64,000 bases of DNA from Methanofervidicoccus abyssi (GTDB lineage: Archaea > AGJL01 > Methanococci > Methanococcales > Methanococcaceae). The notes under the pieces were generated by a model. The model was given only the letters and a program-made list of their open reading frames with translations. It had not been told where the DNA came from and did not search any database. Both the position numbers and the translations under genes were made by a program. Below, piece after piece: positions 8,075 through 18,073 of this stretch (the first letter of the stretch is position 1; each line of letters begins with the position of its first letter). The stretch is from the NCBI RefSeq assembly GCF_004310395.1, contig NZ_BFAX01000003.1:115333-179332 (forward strand), written 5' to 3'.

Positions 8075-8641
8075 GTGGAGATCAAGCTATTCAACAGATG
8101 GGACACTACCGAAGTTGTTGTTAGAGATCCGAGTTTGAGGAGTTATATAAATATAAGACCCATAATTGTACCTCATACTGCAGGGAGAAACACGAAGAAG
8201 ATGTTTGACAAAGTTAAGATGAATATTGTAGAGAGACTTGCCAACAACCTTATGAGAAGGGAGCAGAATACAGGTAAGAAACATAAGGCTTTAAAGACAG
8301 TTGAAGAGGCTTTTGAGATCATAGAGAAGAGGACAAAGAAGAATCCTGTCCAGGTACTAGTTGAGGCTCTGGAGAATGCAGGACCTAGGGAAGAGACAAC
8401 TAGAATATCTTATGGAGGTATTACCTTCCTACAGTCAGTGGATGTTTCACCTTCTAGAAGGTTAGATATAGCACTGAGGAATATTGCCCTAGGGGCACAG
8501 TATGCTGCACGTAGAAACAAGAAATCCTTTGCAGAGTGCCTTGCCGATGAGATAATATACGCTGCAAAGGGAGATATACAGAGAAGTTATGCGGTAAGAA
8601 AGAAGGAAGAGAAAGAGAGAGTAGCAGAATCTGCGAGATAA
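8075..8641 (+). CDS. rps7: 30S ribosomal protein S7 (uS7)
   Basis: 188 residues, archaeal length. uS7 nucleates assembly of the 16S rRNA 3' domain and forms part of the E site. Diagnostic segments are [10 protein letters not shown]-like helices ([16 protein letters not shown]), [17 protein letters not shown] and [14 protein letters not shown]. The start is GTG 8075, preceded by AGGGGTGAAA; no nearer ATG fits. It ends the rpoA2-rps7 run; EF-2 follows after 118 bp with its own leader. Confidence 0.96.
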   Translation: MEIKLFNRWDTTEVVVRDPSLRSYINIRPIIVPHTAGRNTKKMFDKVKMNIVERLANNLMRREQNTGKKHKALKTVEEAFEIIEKRTKKNPVQVLVEALENAGPREETTRISYGGITFLQSVDVSPSRRLDIALRNIALGAQYAARRNKKSFAECLADEIIYAAKGDIQRSYAVRKKEEKERVAESAR

Positions 8642-8759
8642 CCTAATTACATATTTATATCCAGAATGTATATCATAAAATATGACATTTTAATCATAAA
8701 AAGTTATTAATAATGGGTATTATAATAAAGATTATCATTAAAATCTAAAGGAGGAGATT

Positions 8760-10943
8760 ATGGGAAGAAGGGCAAAGATGGTTGAAAAGATTAAAAAACT
8801 AATGGAGATACATGACAGGATCAGGAATATAGGTATCTGTGCTCATATAGATCATGGTAAAACAACTCTATCTGACAACTTACTTGCTGGGGCAGGAATG
8901 ATCTCCAAGGAACTTGCTGGGGAGCAGCTGGCACTGGACTTTGACGAGGAAGAGGCTGCAAGAGGTATTACTATCTATGCAGCAAACGTCTCCATGGTCC
9001 ACGAATACGAGGGTAAGGAGTACCTTATTAACTTAATAGACACTCCAGGGCACGTAGACTTTGGAGGGGACGTTACAAGGGCAATGAGGGCTATAGACGG
9101 TACCATCGTCGTTGTATGTGCTGTAGAAGGGGTAATGCCTCAGACAGAGACTGTATTAAGACAGGCACTCAAGGAGAAGGTTAAACCTGTCCTATTTATA
9201 AACAAAGTAGATAGACTTATAAACGAGTTGAAACTGACACCTGAAGAATTGATGAATAGATTTACAAAGATTATTAATGACGTCAACAAGTTGATACTTA
9301 AGATGGCTCCTGAGGAGTTCAGGGATAAATGGATAGTGAATGTAACTGATGGTAGTGTGGCATTTGGTTCTGCCTACTACAACTGGGCAATATCTGTACC
9401 CTTTATGAAGAAAAAAGGAGTGTCCTTCAAAGATATTATTAAATACTGTGAAGAAGATAGACAGAGAGAACTTGCTGAGAAGGCTCCACTCCACGAGGTA
9501 ATTCTAGACATGGTAATTAAACATCTACCAGATCCACCAACTGCTCAGAAGTATAGAATTCCAAATATCTGGAAGGGAGATCTTAACTCAGAGATAGGTA
9601 AGGCTATGGTAAACTGTGATCCTGACGGTCCTTTAGCAGGCATTGTAACAAAGATTATAATGGATAAACATGCCGGTGCAGTGGCTGCCTGTAGGCTCTT
9701 CAGTGGTAGGGTAAAGCAAGGGGATGAGTTATATTTAGTTGGTATAAAACAGAAGGCAAGGGCTCAGCAGGTTGCTATATTCATGGGTGCAGAGAGGATA
9801 CAGGTCCAAAGTGTTTCAGCTGGGAACATCTGTGCAATATCTGGGTTGAAGGAGGCAAGTGCAGGAGAAACTATCTGTAAGCCCGATTGTATAATAGATC
9901 CACCATTCGAGTCTATAACCCACGTAAGTGAACCTGTTATTACAGTGGCAATAGAGGCAAAGAACACCAAAGATCTTCCAAAGTTAATCGAGGTTCTTAG
10001 ACAGATAGCAAGGGAAGATAACACTGTAAGAGTGGAGATTAACGAAGAGACAGGGGAACATCTAATCAGTGGTATGGGAGAACTTCATATAGAAGTTATT
10101 ACAAAGACTAAGATAGGTAGGGATGCAGGTATCGAAGTAGAGGTTGGAGAACCTATAGTAGTATACAGGGAAACTGTAACTGGTAAATCTCCAGTAATAG
10201 AGAGTAAGTCTCCTAACAAACATAACAAACTGTACTTCGTAGTAGAACCTTTGGATGAAGGAGTACTTCAGGCCTACAAGGAAGGTAAGATAAAGGATGA
10301 GGACTTCAAGAAGAGGACAACACCAGAGGTAGAGAAGGTGCTAGTAGAGGCGGGAATGGACAAGGAAGAAGCTAAGAGGGTAATGTCCATATACGGAGGA
10401 AACATGTTCATCAACATGACTAGAGGTATTATCCAGTTGGATGAGGCTAGGGAGTTGTTAATTGAAGGTTTCAAAGAGGCTATGAAAAGTGGTCCTTTAG
10501 CTGCCGAGAAGTGTCTTGGAGTGAAGGTTAAACTTGTAGATGCAGTATTCCACGAAGATGCTATTCACAGGGGACCATCCCAGTTAATACCTGCTGTAAG
10601 ATGGGGTATAAGAGAGGCAATGATGCAGGCAAAACCAGTGCTCTTAGAGCCTATCCAGAAGGTATTCATCAACACACCACAGGACTACATGGGGGATGCA
10701 ATGAGGGAGATAAGCAACAGAAGAGGGCAGATATTAGATATAGAACAGGAAGGAGATATGACAATTATAAAGGCAAAGGTACCAGTTGCAGAGATGTTTG
10801 GATTTGCCAGTGCAATTAGGGGTGCTACTCAGGGTAGGTGTCTCTGGAGTATAGAGTTTGCAGGTTTTGAGAAAGTACCTAACGAATTACAGGATAAAGT
10901 TATAAGAGAGATAAGAGAGAGAAAGGGGTTAAAGGTAGAGTAA
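8760..10943 (+). CDS. fusA: translation elongation factor 2
   Basis: 727 residues, full length for aEF-2, the GTPase that drives translocation. The G domain has [20 protein letters not shown] and NKVDR. Domain IV carries the diphthamide-site segment [15 protein letters not shown] near residue 600, so the diphthamide pathway should be present in the genome. Start ATG 8760 follows GGAGGAG at 8750-8756. A TATA-like TTTATAT at 8654-8660 may provide a separate promoter. Conserved order with rps7 upstream and EF-1alpha downstream. Confidence 0.97.
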   Translation: MGRRAKMVEKIKKLMEIHDRIRNIGICAHIDHGKTTLSDNLLAGAGMISKELAGEQLALDFDEEEAARGITIYAANVSMVHEYEGKEYLINLIDTPGHVDFGGDVTRAMRAIDGTIVVVCAVEGVMPQTETVLRQALKEKVKPVLFINKVDRLINELKLTPEELMNRFTKIINDVNKLILKMAPEEFRDKWIVNVTDGSVAFGSAYYNWAISVPFMKKKGVSFKDIIKYCEEDRQRELAEKAPLHEVILDMVIKHLPDPPTAQKYRIPNIWKGDLNSEIGKAMVNCDPDGPLAGIVTKIIMDKHAGAVAACRLFSGRVKQGDELYLVGIKQKARAQQVAIFMGAERIQVQSVSAGNICAISGLKEASAGETICKPDCIIDPPFESITHVSEPVITVAIEAKNTKDLPKLIEVLRQIAREDNTVRVEINEETGEHLISGMGELHIEVITKTKIGRDAGIEVEVGEPIVVYRETVTGKSPVIESKSPNKHNKLYFVVEPLDEGVLQAYKEGKIKDEDFKKRTTPEVEKVLVEAGMDKEEAKRVMSIYGGNMFINMTRGIIQLDEARELLIEGFKEAMKSGPLAAEKCLGVKVKLVDAVFHEDAIHRGPSQLIPAVRWGIREAMMQAKPVLLEPIQKVFINTPQDYMGDAMREISNRRGQILDIEQEGDMTIIKAKVPVAEMFGFASAIRGATQGRCLWSIEFAGFEKVPNELQDKVIREIRERKGLKVE

Positions 10944-11075
10944 CACATTACCACAAAATATATATATCCCTTTATAATAATAAGTATAGCAATCTTTTTC
11001 AAATATATAATAAAATATCTTTTAATTTTTTATTATTAAACAATTGAAAACAAAAAAATAGAACGAGGTAGGAGT

Positions 11076-12362
11076 ATGGCAAAGAAGAAGCCAGTACTAA
11101 ATGTAGCATTTATAGGACACGTAGATGCAGGTAAATCCACAACAGTAGGTAGGTTACTCCTAGACAGTGGTGCTATAGATCCACAGGAATTGGAGAAGTT
11201 AAGAAGAGAAGCTGAAGAAAAGGGTAAGGCAGGATTCGAGTTTGCATATATTATGGACAAGTTGAAAGAGGAGAGAGAAAGAGGAGTAACCATAGACGTT
11301 GCCCACAAGAAGTTTGAAAGTAAGAAGTACGAGGTAACAATCGTAGACTGTCCTGGACACAGAGACTTTATTAAAAACATGATTACAGGAGCATCCCAGG
11401 CAGATGCTGCAATATTAGTAGTTGATGTAAATGACGCTAAAACGGGAATTCAACCACAGACAAGGGAACACATGTTCCTAATTAGAACTCTTGGAGTAAA
11501 CCAGTTAGCAGTAGCAATAAACAAGATGGATACCGTCAACTACAGTGAAGAAGAGTATAAAAAGATGAAGGAGATGCTCTCCAACCAGTTGTTGAAGATA
11601 TTAGGTTACAACCCTGACAACATCCACTTCGTACCTACCGCAGCATATCATGGAGACAACGTTGTTAAGAAGTCAGAAAAGATGCCATGGTATAACGGAC
11701 CTACATTAGTAGAAGTTATAGACACATTCAACCCACCAGAGAAACCAGTAGACAAACCACTGAGACTCCCAATCCAAGATGTATACTCCATTACAGGAGT
11801 AGGTACAGTTCCAGTTGGAAGGGTAGAAACAGGAGTCATGAGACCAGGAGATAAGATAGTATTTGAGCCCGCTGGAGTTACAGGAGAAGTTAAATCAATA
11901 GAGATGCACCACGAACCAATACAACAGGCAGAACCTGGAGACAACATAGGGTTCAACGTAAGGGGTGTTAGTAAGAAGGATATTAAGAGAGGAGATGTAG
12001 TAGGACATCCAGACAATCCACCAACAGTGGCTTCAGAGTTCACAGCACAGATCGTAGTCCTACAACACCCAACTGTAATTACAGCAGGATACACACCTGT
12101 ATTCCATGCACATACTGCTCAAGTAGCATGTACCTTTGCAGAACTTCTTAAGAAGTTAAATCCTGCTACTGGTGAAGTTGTAGAGGAAAATCCAGACTAT
12201 CTAAAAACAGGAGATGCTGCAATAGTTAAAATAGTGCCTACAAAACCAATGGTAATTGAGAATGTAAGAGAAATTCCACAACTTGGTAGGTTTGCAATAA
12301 GGGATATGGGAATGACTGTTGCGGCAGGTATGTGTATAGATGTCAAACCAAAGAACAAGTAA
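11076..12362 (+). CDS. tuf: translation elongation factor 1-alpha
   Basis: 428 residues. This GTPase delivers aminoacyl-tRNA to the ribosome. G motifs are [14 protein letters not shown] (14-27), DCPGHRDF (about 92-99) and NKMDTVN, followed by two beta-barrel domains. Start ATG 11076 follows GAGGTAGGAG. The 132-bp leader after EF-2 includes an AAATATATAA box at about 11001-11010, so it may have its own promoter. Followed by rps10 after 76 bp, with a T-rich run between (12368-12386). Confidence 0.97.
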   Translation: MAKKKPVLNVAFIGHVDAGKSTTVGRLLLDSGAIDPQELEKLRREAEEKGKAGFEFAYIMDKLKEERERGVTIDVAHKKFESKKYEVTIVDCPGHRDFIKNMITGASQADAAILVVDVNDAKTGIQPQTREHMFLIRTLGVNQLAVAINKMDTVNYSEEEYKKMKEMLSNQLLKILGYNPDNIHFVPTAAYHGDNVVKKSEKMPWYNGPTLVEVIDTFNPPEKPVDKPLRLPIQDVYSITGVGTVPVGRVETGVMRPGDKIVFEPAGVTGEVKSIEMHHEPIQQAEPGDNIGFNVRGVSKKDIKRGDVVGHPDNPPTVASEFTAQIVVLQHPTVITAGYTPVFHAHTAQVACTFAELLKKLNPATGEVVEENPDYLKTGDAAIVKIVPTKPMVIENVREIPQLGRFAIRDMGMTVAAGMCIDVKPKNK

Positions 12363-12367
12363 TATCT

Positions 12368-12386
12368 TTCTTATTTTTCTTTTTTG
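12368..12386 (+). terminator. T-rich run after EF-1alpha
   Basis: A pyrimidine stretch with runs of four to six T directly after the EF-1alpha stop. This is typical of intrinsic archaeal termination, though rps10 lies only 50 bases further and may be read through. Confidence 0.3.
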
Positions 12387-12438
12387 AATTAATTTTTTAC
12401 AATACTATTCTTTTTTATCTATTAATGAGGATGAGATT

Positions 12439-12747
12439 ATGCAGAGGGCTAGAATAAAGTTAAGTAGTACAGATCACAGAGAATTAGATGAAGTCTGTAG
12501 GCAGATAAAAGAGATCGCCGAGAAGACAGGTGTTGATATATCGGGGCCTATTCCTTTACCTACGAAGAAGTTAAAAGTAGTAACAAGAAAATCCCCAGAT
12601 GGAGAAGGTTCCTCCACCTTTGACAGATGGACAATGAAGATACATAAGAGATTAATAGATATTGAAGCAGACGAGAGGACTATGAAACGTATTATGAAGA
12701 TAAGAATACCAGATTCTGTTCAGATAGAGATTGAACTGAGAAGCTAA
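12439..12747 (+). CDS. rps10: 30S ribosomal protein S10 (uS10)
   Basis: 102 residues, archaeal length. uS10 is part of the small-subunit head. Conserved segments are [34 protein letters not shown] and the loop [17 protein letters not shown]. It follows EF-1alpha as in many archaea. Ribosome binding site GAGGATGAGATT precedes ATG 12439. It is the last gene of the block and is followed by a hairpin array. Confidence 0.96.
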   Translation: MQRARIKLSSTDHRELDEVCRQIKEIAEKTGVDISGPIPLPTKKLKVVTRKSPDGEGSSTFDRWTMKIHKRLIDIEADERTMKRIMKIRIPDSVQIEIELRS

Positions 12748-12782
12748 TTTTAAATAGCCTTAATATTCATAGGTAGATTGCT

Positions 12783-12809
12783 GTTGCAATAGTATTAAAC
12801 TATTGCAAC
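12783..12809. repeat. perfect 11-bp inverted repeat after rps10
   Basis: GTTGCAATAGT (12783-12793) and ACTATTGCAAC (12799-12809) are exact reverse complements around ATTAA. It lies 36 bases after the rps10 stop. A modest T-run follows (CTCTTTTT at 12816-12823). It could terminate the operon or mark a processed 3' end. Confidence 0.75.
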
Positions 12810-12828
12810 AAAAACCTCTTTTTAAAAT

Positions 12829-12891
12829 CCTTATCCCATAGTGGATAAGGAGAAAAATATCGTTATAACTATATTCCGTAGTGGATATAGT
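12829..12891. repeat. two further tandem hairpins with similar loops
   Basis: CCTTATCC (12829-12836) pairs with GGATAAGG (12843-12850) around CATAGT. Next, ACTATATTCC (12868-12877) pairs with GGATATAGT (12883-12891) around GTAGT, with one bulged T. Both apices share the pattern CC-(C)RTAGT-GG, so they look like related units whose stems have diverged. Confidence 0.65.
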
Positions 12892-13043
12892 GTATTTTGT
12901 TCACTTTTATAAATTTATTTAGTTAAAAATTTGATTAAAAAAATAAAAATAATTTTTAGTTTTCCAACGTTTATACTACGACATTAGTTAAAACAGTAAT
13001 AAAAAAATAGAAAATATAGAAATAGAGTGATATATTTATCTTA

Positions 13044-13238
13044 TTATAAATCCCTTCCTCTGAAACCCCATCCACATCTCCTACCTCTTCCAGGACCTAA
13101 TCCTCTTCCCCCTCCATCTATCCTATGGATACAATTAGCAGGAGCACCACAGTGTGGGCAGGTTTCAGGTTTTGGGGTCCCATAGGGCACTTCAATTACC
13201 TTCTGACAGTTACTACATACGAATTTTTTCATATCCAT
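13044..13238 (-). CDS. small zinc-ribbon protein with Gly/Arg-rich tail
   Basis: 64 residues. Two CxxC pairs (FVCSNCQKV and ETCPHCGAP) can hold one zinc ion. The tail from about 43 is Gly/Arg-rich with GPGRGRRCGWGF. A similar composition is seen in small methanogen proteins found near NifX/NifB-type iron-sulfur genes, but none is present here. It sits 9 bases downstream of the 90-residue protein and likely shares its transcript. ATG 13238 follows GGGAT; the in-frame ATG two codons later is an alternative. Confidence 0.65.
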   Translation of the reverse strand: MDMKKFVCSNCQKVIEVPYGTPKPETCPHCGAPANCIHRIDGGGRGLGPGRGRRCGWGFRGRDL

Positions 13239-13247
13239 TATATCCCA

Positions 13248-13520
13248 TTACTCCCTTTTAATATTTCTTAACTCTTCTTCTAATATTTTTAATTCTTCTT
13301 TTAAGTATTTTATCCTTTCTCTCAGGTACCTCTCTCTATCTTCTTCTGATATATCTTCGAAGAACAGATCCCATGCATGGACCAATCTACCTCTTTCATC
13401 TACGTAGAATGCATGAGGCCCAAATCCACATCTACATGGCCCTACATACCTAAATCTACCGGATATTCTTGGGAATAAAAAGTGTCTATGCATCCCTCTG
13501 AAAAACCTCCATCCAAACAT
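13248..13520 (-). CDS. small DUF5320-like protein with a C-terminal coiled coil
   Basis: 90 residues. The N-terminal half is rich in Phe, Arg, His and Gly with a CRCGFGPHAF motif. The C-terminal half (about 55-90) is a charged coiled coil (EEDRERYLRERIKYLKEEL). This two-part design resembles small methanogen proteins of the DUF5320 type, whose function is unknown. ATG 13520 follows GGTGATAAATC. It is first in a two-gene unit with the zinc-ribbon protein. Confidence 0.6.
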   Translation of the reverse strand: MFGWRFFRGMHRHFLFPRISGRFRYVGPCRCGFGPHAFYVDERGRLVHAWDLFFEDISEEDRERYLRERIKYLKEELKILEEELRNIKRE

Positions 13521-13617
13521 GATTTATCACCTTTTATTTTTTTCTAATAATAACACATATGTGTATTAATATATATACTTTTCGGTTTCTATTTATTAAA
13601 ATAGGTTATTTAATACT

Positions 13618-14859
13618 TTAAGAGGACATAGATTTTCTATATATAATCAACATATTTTCTAATGGGCACTTCTTATAGACACTCTCTAAGTTCCCTAAAT
13701 ACTCTCCATCCACAAACTTCTTTAACTCCTTCCCTAGAGGGCCCACAAGTATAAATTTAAAGTATTTTTTATACTTACTTAGTACATCTCCTAATTTTTT
13801 CTCATTTATTTCCTCACAGGTGCATCCAAAATCTCCACCTATTACAACTACTCCTCTGTTAAACACACTTTTGAAATCTCTTATTGCGTAATCTATAGAT
13901 TTCACATCAAGACCTGGATTTATATTCTCAACAATAATGGGGTTGTAGGATCTTATATTCATCCTACCTCTAATTTTGAAGTAGTAGATCCTATTAAGTA
14001 TATTTTCTATATCTAAGAAATTTTCACAGATTCTTATAGCGAAGAGAGAGTTCTCCACATAATGAGTTCCAAAAACACCCCTGTTAAACTCTACAACCTT
14101 ATCTCTGTATCTGTACTTCAAGGGATACTTGGAGAGAATCTCTAAATTATCACAGTCTATTTCAACTATATTTCCTTCAATACTCCTCCCTGTTCTAAGA
14201 GAATATTCCTTAATAACTCTCTTATTTATATATACTTTCTCACCCCATTTCATAGAAGCTACCTTTGCAACAAGAGCATCCCTTAAACCCCCACCTATGG
14301 AGTAATTCTCCAGGACATTTATAAGAGCTCCGTATCTACAAGATGTTATGCCCAAAGATACCTCGAATATAAAGAGATCGTAGTTATCTATGGCATCTTT
14401 TTCGTATAACCTATCTATATTTTTCAATACTGACACTGGAGTGATAGAGCCTCTATTACTGTTGTTTATAAAAGTCCTGTACTCTCCACTTAGTATGTGA
14501 TATACAAGTTCCGTGGTAGTGGTTTTTCCCTTCACCCCTGTAACCACTATAAATTTCCTATGTATATTACCGTATTTTTCCCTTATAATCTCTGAGACGG
14601 CATCATGGAAAGAAGTAAATTTACAGTCTATGGGACAATGTATTGGAGCTACTACTTCCTGATAATTAGAGATATCTGGTTTCTCCTTACGTGGAACTAT
14701 TTTTAAATGTTTAATTATATCCCTGTATTTTTTTATGATATTCTTATCTTTCTCTAACTTTCCATAGATATCCCAGAGATGGATGTCTCTATACCCTAAA
14801 TTGTAGTATTCCCTTGCAACATCCAGTGCTCCGTGGTTTATATCTACAATAAGTATCAA
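13618..14859 (-). CDS. cfbE: Mur ligase-family protein, probably coenzyme F430 synthase
   Basis: 413 residues. The central Mur-ligase ATPase domain has its P-loop GVKGKTTTTEL at about 108-118, then an FEVSLG segment and a C-terminal ligase-type fold with VVIGGDFG. Methanococcales lack pseudomurein, so a cell-wall role is unlikely. The known methanogen member is CfbE, which uses ATP to convert 15,17(3)-seco-F430-17(3)-acid to coenzyme F430, the nickel cofactor of methyl-coenzyme M reductase. The N-terminal 100 residues, with CPIDC and HDAVSEIIREKYG, fit that family in my reading. The start is TTG 14859 with AAGGTGA upstream. It lies 52 bases downstream of ftsY and is probably cotranscribed. 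A generic Mur-like ligase remains possible. Confidence 0.7.
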   Translation of the reverse strand: MILIVDINHGALDVAREYYNLGYRDIHLWDIYGKLEKDKNIIKKYRDIIKHLKIVPRKEKPDISNYQEVVAPIHCPIDCKFTSFHDAVSEIIREKYGNIHRKFIVVTGVKGKTTTTELVYHILSGEYRTFINNSNRGSITPVSVLKNIDRLYEKDAIDNYDLFIFEVSLGITSCRYGALINVLENYSIGGGLRDALVAKVASMKWGEKVYINKRVIKEYSLRTGRSIEGNIVEIDCDNLEILSKYPLKYRYRDKVVEFNRGVFGTHYVENSLFAIRICENFLDIENILNRIYYFKIRGRMNIRSYNPIIVENINPGLDVKSIDYAIRDFKSVFNRGVVVIGGDFGCTCEEINEKKLGDVLSKYKKYFKFILVGPLGKELKKFVDGEYLGNLESVYKKCPLENMLIIYRKSMSS

Positions 14860-14911
14860 CTTTCTTCACCTTATCAATATCCTTTCTTCATTTCTAAATG
14901 TCCTTCATTTC

Positions 14912-15979
14912 CTACCCATTAAACAGTTTATCTATCATCCACTCTACACTGAACTCCTCCAAATCCTCATACCTCTGTCCAGTCCCTAGGAATAAAATAG
15001 GTTTCCCAATGGCATAGGCTATAGAGAGTGCAGCACCGCCCTTGGCATCAGCATCTACCTTCGTTAAGATAACTCCCTCAATATTTACAGCCTTATTGAA
15101 CTCTTCAGCCTGGATTATGGCATCGTTACCTGTGAGGGCATCCCCTACGAATATCACCAGATCAGGTTTTGTCACTCTTACAACTTTCCTAATCTCCTCC
15201 ATGAGATTTACATTTGTAGCCTGCCGTCCTGCAGTGTCAGCCAGTACCACATCTATACCTCTTGCCTTTGCATGCTCAATAGCATCGTAAATTACAGCTG
15301 CACTGTCAGCCCCCCTTTGCTGTTTTATCACCTTAACACCTATTCTCTTCCCATGCTCTTCAAGTTGTTCTATGGCACCAGCCCTGAAGGTATCCCCTGC
15401 CGCCAGGACTATAGAGTATCCTTTTTTCTTCAGTAGGTAGGCTAGTTTGGCGATTGTGGTAGTCTTCCCAGTTCCATTTATTCCAACAAACAGTATAACT
15501 GTGGGTTCTCCCCTCTTCTTTTTCTCCTCGATAATCTGGTAGATATCTACAGTCTTTTGAGACAATACTTCCTTTATAGCATTCTTCAGAGCCTCTCTAA
15601 TTACCTCTTCAGGATCTTCCTTAGGTCCTATCTTCCTACCTATTAGTTGATCCCGAAGAGATTGAATAAGTTTTTCGGTAACTTCGTAGGCCACATCAGC
15701 CTCCAACAATTCCAACTCTAACTCCTCTAAAACTTCCTCTACATCTTCTTCAGTTAACACAACCTCCTTCCCAAGGGCTCTTTTTATTGTTTTAGTTATT
15801 CTAAATCTATCGAAGAAGCCTATATCAGCCTTTTCTTTACTCTCTTTTTTATCCTCCTTTTTTACAGTTGTATCTTCTATCCTAGATTCTTCAGTTTCTT
15901 CTTTACTCCCCTTTAAATATATCATCTCACTTAATTTAGACACCGCTTTGTTGAGTTTTTCCTTTAAACTTTTGAACAT
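14912..15979 (-). CDS. ftsY: signal recognition particle receptor FtsY
   Basis: 355 residues from ATG 15979, chosen because GGTGA stands just upstream; the longer open frame to 16093 adds 38 residues of unlikely composition. FtsY docks SRP-bound ribosomes at the Sec translocon. It has an N-terminal charged A region (about 20-60), a helical N domain and a GTPase G domain with [21 protein letters not shown] and [10 protein letters not shown]. The C-terminal [14 protein letters not shown] segment is diagnostic. It is divergent from the PF01877 RNA-binding protein gene (start at 16072) and followed by the Mur-like ligase. Confidence 0.96.
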   Translation of the reverse strand: MFKSLKEKLNKAVSKLSEMIYLKGSKEETEESRIEDTTVKKEDKKESKEKADIGFFDRFRITKTIKRALGKEVVLTEEDVEEVLEELELELLEADVAYEVTEKLIQSLRDQLIGRKIGPKEDPEEVIREALKNAIKEVLSQKTVDIYQIIEEKKKRGEPTVILFVGINGTGKTTTIAKLAYLLKKKGYSIVLAAGDTFRAGAIEQLEEHGKRIGVKVIKQQRGADSAAVIYDAIEHAKARGIDVVLADTAGRQATNVNLMEEIRKVVRVTKPDLVIFVGDALTGNDAIIQAEEFNKAVNIEGVILTKVDADAKGGAALSIAYAIGKPILFLGTGQRYEDLEEFSVEWMIDKLFNG

Positions 15980-16071
15980 AATGTCACCATTTTTATAGTT
16001 AAAGTTAAAAATATTACAAAGAATATGATTTTCATTATAACAATAATGATATAAATAAAAAAGGGATAAAT

Positions 16072-16533
16072 ATGCCAAATGTAGATATATCAAATATCAA
16101 CATCTCTGCTATATCTCATGCTACAGAAGATGACGATAAAGTATTAGAAGCCATGATCTACTTTTTACCGGAGGATATAGAGGAAGATAGTGTATATATC
16201 GAGACTGTTGAAAATGAGGGATGTTTCGGAAATCCAATAAAGATCCACACCATTACTATAAATAAAGGTAAGGTTGCCAAGAAGGTATTTAAACATATCA
16301 TGGAGTTGATAAAATCTAAGGAAAAAAATGTAAATAAGTTAAAAGGGGACATAGATTTGAGAGTAGAAAAAAGTAAGATATACCTTAGATTTAATAAACA
16401 GAAAGCTTATCTTGGAGAGTGTGATCTAGTTGATGGAGACGATACAGTAAGGATAGTGATAAACTTTAAGATATTCTCCCCTAAGAATAAAGAAGAGAAG
16501 GTTAAGGAGATAGTGTTAAAGGAGTTGGAGTAA
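16072..16533 (+). CDS. PF01877-type RNA-binding protein (COG1325)
   Basis: 153 residues. The fold suggested by [26 protein letters not shown] and [18 protein letters not shown] matches the archaeal PF01877 family of small RNA-binding proteins, sometimes linked to exosome or rRNA maturation. The exact role is unknown. ATG 16072 follows AAGGGATAAAT. The gene is alone, divergent from ftsY, with a 211-bp AT-rich gap to the radical SAM gene. Confidence 0.8.
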   Translation: MPNVDISNINISAISHATEDDDKVLEAMIYFLPEDIEEDSVYIETVENEGCFGNPIKIHTITINKGKVAKKVFKHIMELIKSKEKNVNKLKGDIDLRVEKSKIYLRFNKQKAYLGECDLVDGDDTVRIVINFKIFSPKNKEEKVKEIVLKELE

Positions 16534-16744
16534 TATATTAATTATTATAAGAATAAACACTGAAAAGAGTTGAAAAAGATAGGTACCTTTTGAAATCTGG
16601 AATTGTTATTGGGTTTTCTTTCCTTTTATGGTTTAATCCTTTTTACTATTAACAATTTTTTATTATTTTTTTATAAAATTTTATTACTATTTTACTGTTT
16701 TTTACAATTTTCACCAACTTAATAAAAATTTAAAAGGTGTACCT

Positions 16745-18073
16745 ATGAAAAGTATAGTTGTAGATTTCAACAAATTTAAAATGATAACAGATGTTAAATT
16801 AAAAGGTGATTCCTTAAACATTGAGATATGTAAAAATTACGAGATATTCCTCCCCCTAGATAAAATACTGGATCACCACTATCTATTAGAAGATAAAAAA
16901 CTTCTAATAGAAGGTAAAATAACCGAGTATAAATTACACTCTCTGAAGGCCAGTATCCTCAATCTTATCTCACTCTCTATCTCCCAAGGTATGAAGAGTA
17001 AAATAACTGGGAGAAAAACATACTACATATGTGAGCCAGTACCTCTACTGGGACATACTGCCTTTGGTTTAATAGATAGAGGGACTAACATTATTCAAGT
17101 TAGAGGATTATGCGGTTGCAACATAAACTGTCCCTTCTGTTCCGTTGATGAAGGTAGATACTCCAAGACTAGGAAGAACGACTACTACGTAGATATGGAT
17201 CATTTATTAAAGTGGTATCTGAAAATAGTGGAAGTTAAAGGTAATAAACACCTGGAGGCACACTTAGATGGGCAGGGGGAACCAACACTATACCATCCTC
17301 TACCAGATCTTGTGCAACACCTCCATGAGATCAACAGTAAAGGGGATGGAATAGTAACTATCCAGACAAACGGAGTAGGTTTAACCTACAAATTGATAGA
17401 CGAATTAGAAGAAGCTGGACTACACAGAATAAACCTATCCATAAACGCCATAGATGAAAAGATGAGTAGAGCCTTAGCAGGTAGTAGATCCTACGATATA
17501 AAACGTATATTGGAGATAGCGGAGTACATCAAGAATACAAAGATACACCTTCTGATAGCACCTATACTCCTCCCAGGTATAAACGATGAAGAGTTCAAGA
17601 AGGTGATAGATTACGCTGTAGAGTTGGAAAGGAGGAACCCTCAAAATACTATAAATCCCATCACAGGTAGAAAGGATCCAATACTTGGAGTCCAACTATG
17701 TCTGATATACCAGTTCGGTAGAAAGATGAAGAAAATGAAGGTGTGGAATTTTAAGAAGTTCTATAAACTACTGAAAAAGTACGAAGAAGAGTACAGGAAA
17801 AAAGGTGTAGATATCCAACTGATAACTCCACTCTCCAAGACTTTTGGGAGTCATAGAAGAAAGAGATTTCCTATACCTTTCAAGGTAAATAGTAAAGTTA
17901 AAGCTAAAGTAATACTGGATGGGAGGATCAAAGGGGAAATAATTGGATGTGCTAAGGATAGACTTATACAGATAATAAATGTAGGAGATCCTGAGAGATG
18001 GATAGGGAAAGAAGTTAAGGTAAGGATACTTAGTACTAAAGATGGAGTATTTGTAGGGGAGTTGTCTCATTGA
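16745..18073 (+). CDS. radical SAM protein with C-terminal TRAM domain
   Basis: 442 residues. The radical SAM cluster motif CxxxCxxC is in CNINCPFCSVDEG near residues 130-138. Further SAM-binding features are GQGEPTLYHP (about 180) and QTNGVGL, with an ILLPGINDEEF loop. The C-terminal 60 residues (KVNSKVKAKVIL... to KEVKVRILSTKDG) form a TRAM beta-barrel, which usually binds RNA. This matches an archaeal group of uncharacterised radical SAM-TRAM proteins (COG2100); a tRNA or rRNA substrate is inference. ATG 16745 follows AAAAGGTGTACCT. Its 3' end overlaps the convergent rfcL gene by 7 bp. An 11-bp perfect inverted repeat lies in its 5' part. Confidence 0.85.
   Translation: MKSIVVDFNKFKMITDVKLKGDSLNIEICKNYEIFLPLDKILDHHYLLEDKKLLIEGKITEYKLHSLKASILNLISLSISQGMKSKITGRKTYYICEPVPLLGHTAFGLIDRGTNIIQVRGLCGCNINCPFCSVDEGRYSKTRKNDYYVDMDHLLKWYLKIVEVKGNKHLEAHLDGQGEPTLYHPLPDLVQHLHEINSKGDGIVTIQTNGVGLTYKLIDELEEAGLHRINLSINAIDEKMSRALAGSRSYDIKRILEIAEYIKNTKIHLLIAPILLPGINDEEFKKVIDYAVELERRNPQNTINPITGRKDPILGVQLCLIYQFGRKMKKMKVWNFKKFYKLLKKYEEEYRKKGVDIQLITPLSKTFGSHRRKRFPIPFKVNSKVKAKVILDGRIKGEIIGCAKDRLIQIINVGDPERWIGKEVKVRILSTKDGVFVGELSH
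16882..16911. repeat. 11-bp perfect inverted repeat inside the radical SAM gene
   Basis: TCTATTAGAAG (16882-16892) and CTTCTAATAGA (16901-16911) are exact reverse complements around an A-rich eight-base loop, within codons about 46-56. In the mRNA it would form a hairpin close to the start of the coding region. Confidence 0.7.

Noticed and set aside
13618-14859. Reading the Mur ligase as a pseudomurein enzyme
   Set aside because: Methanococcales have S-layers without pseudomurein, and no other wall-synthesis gene is near; the F430 role fits better.
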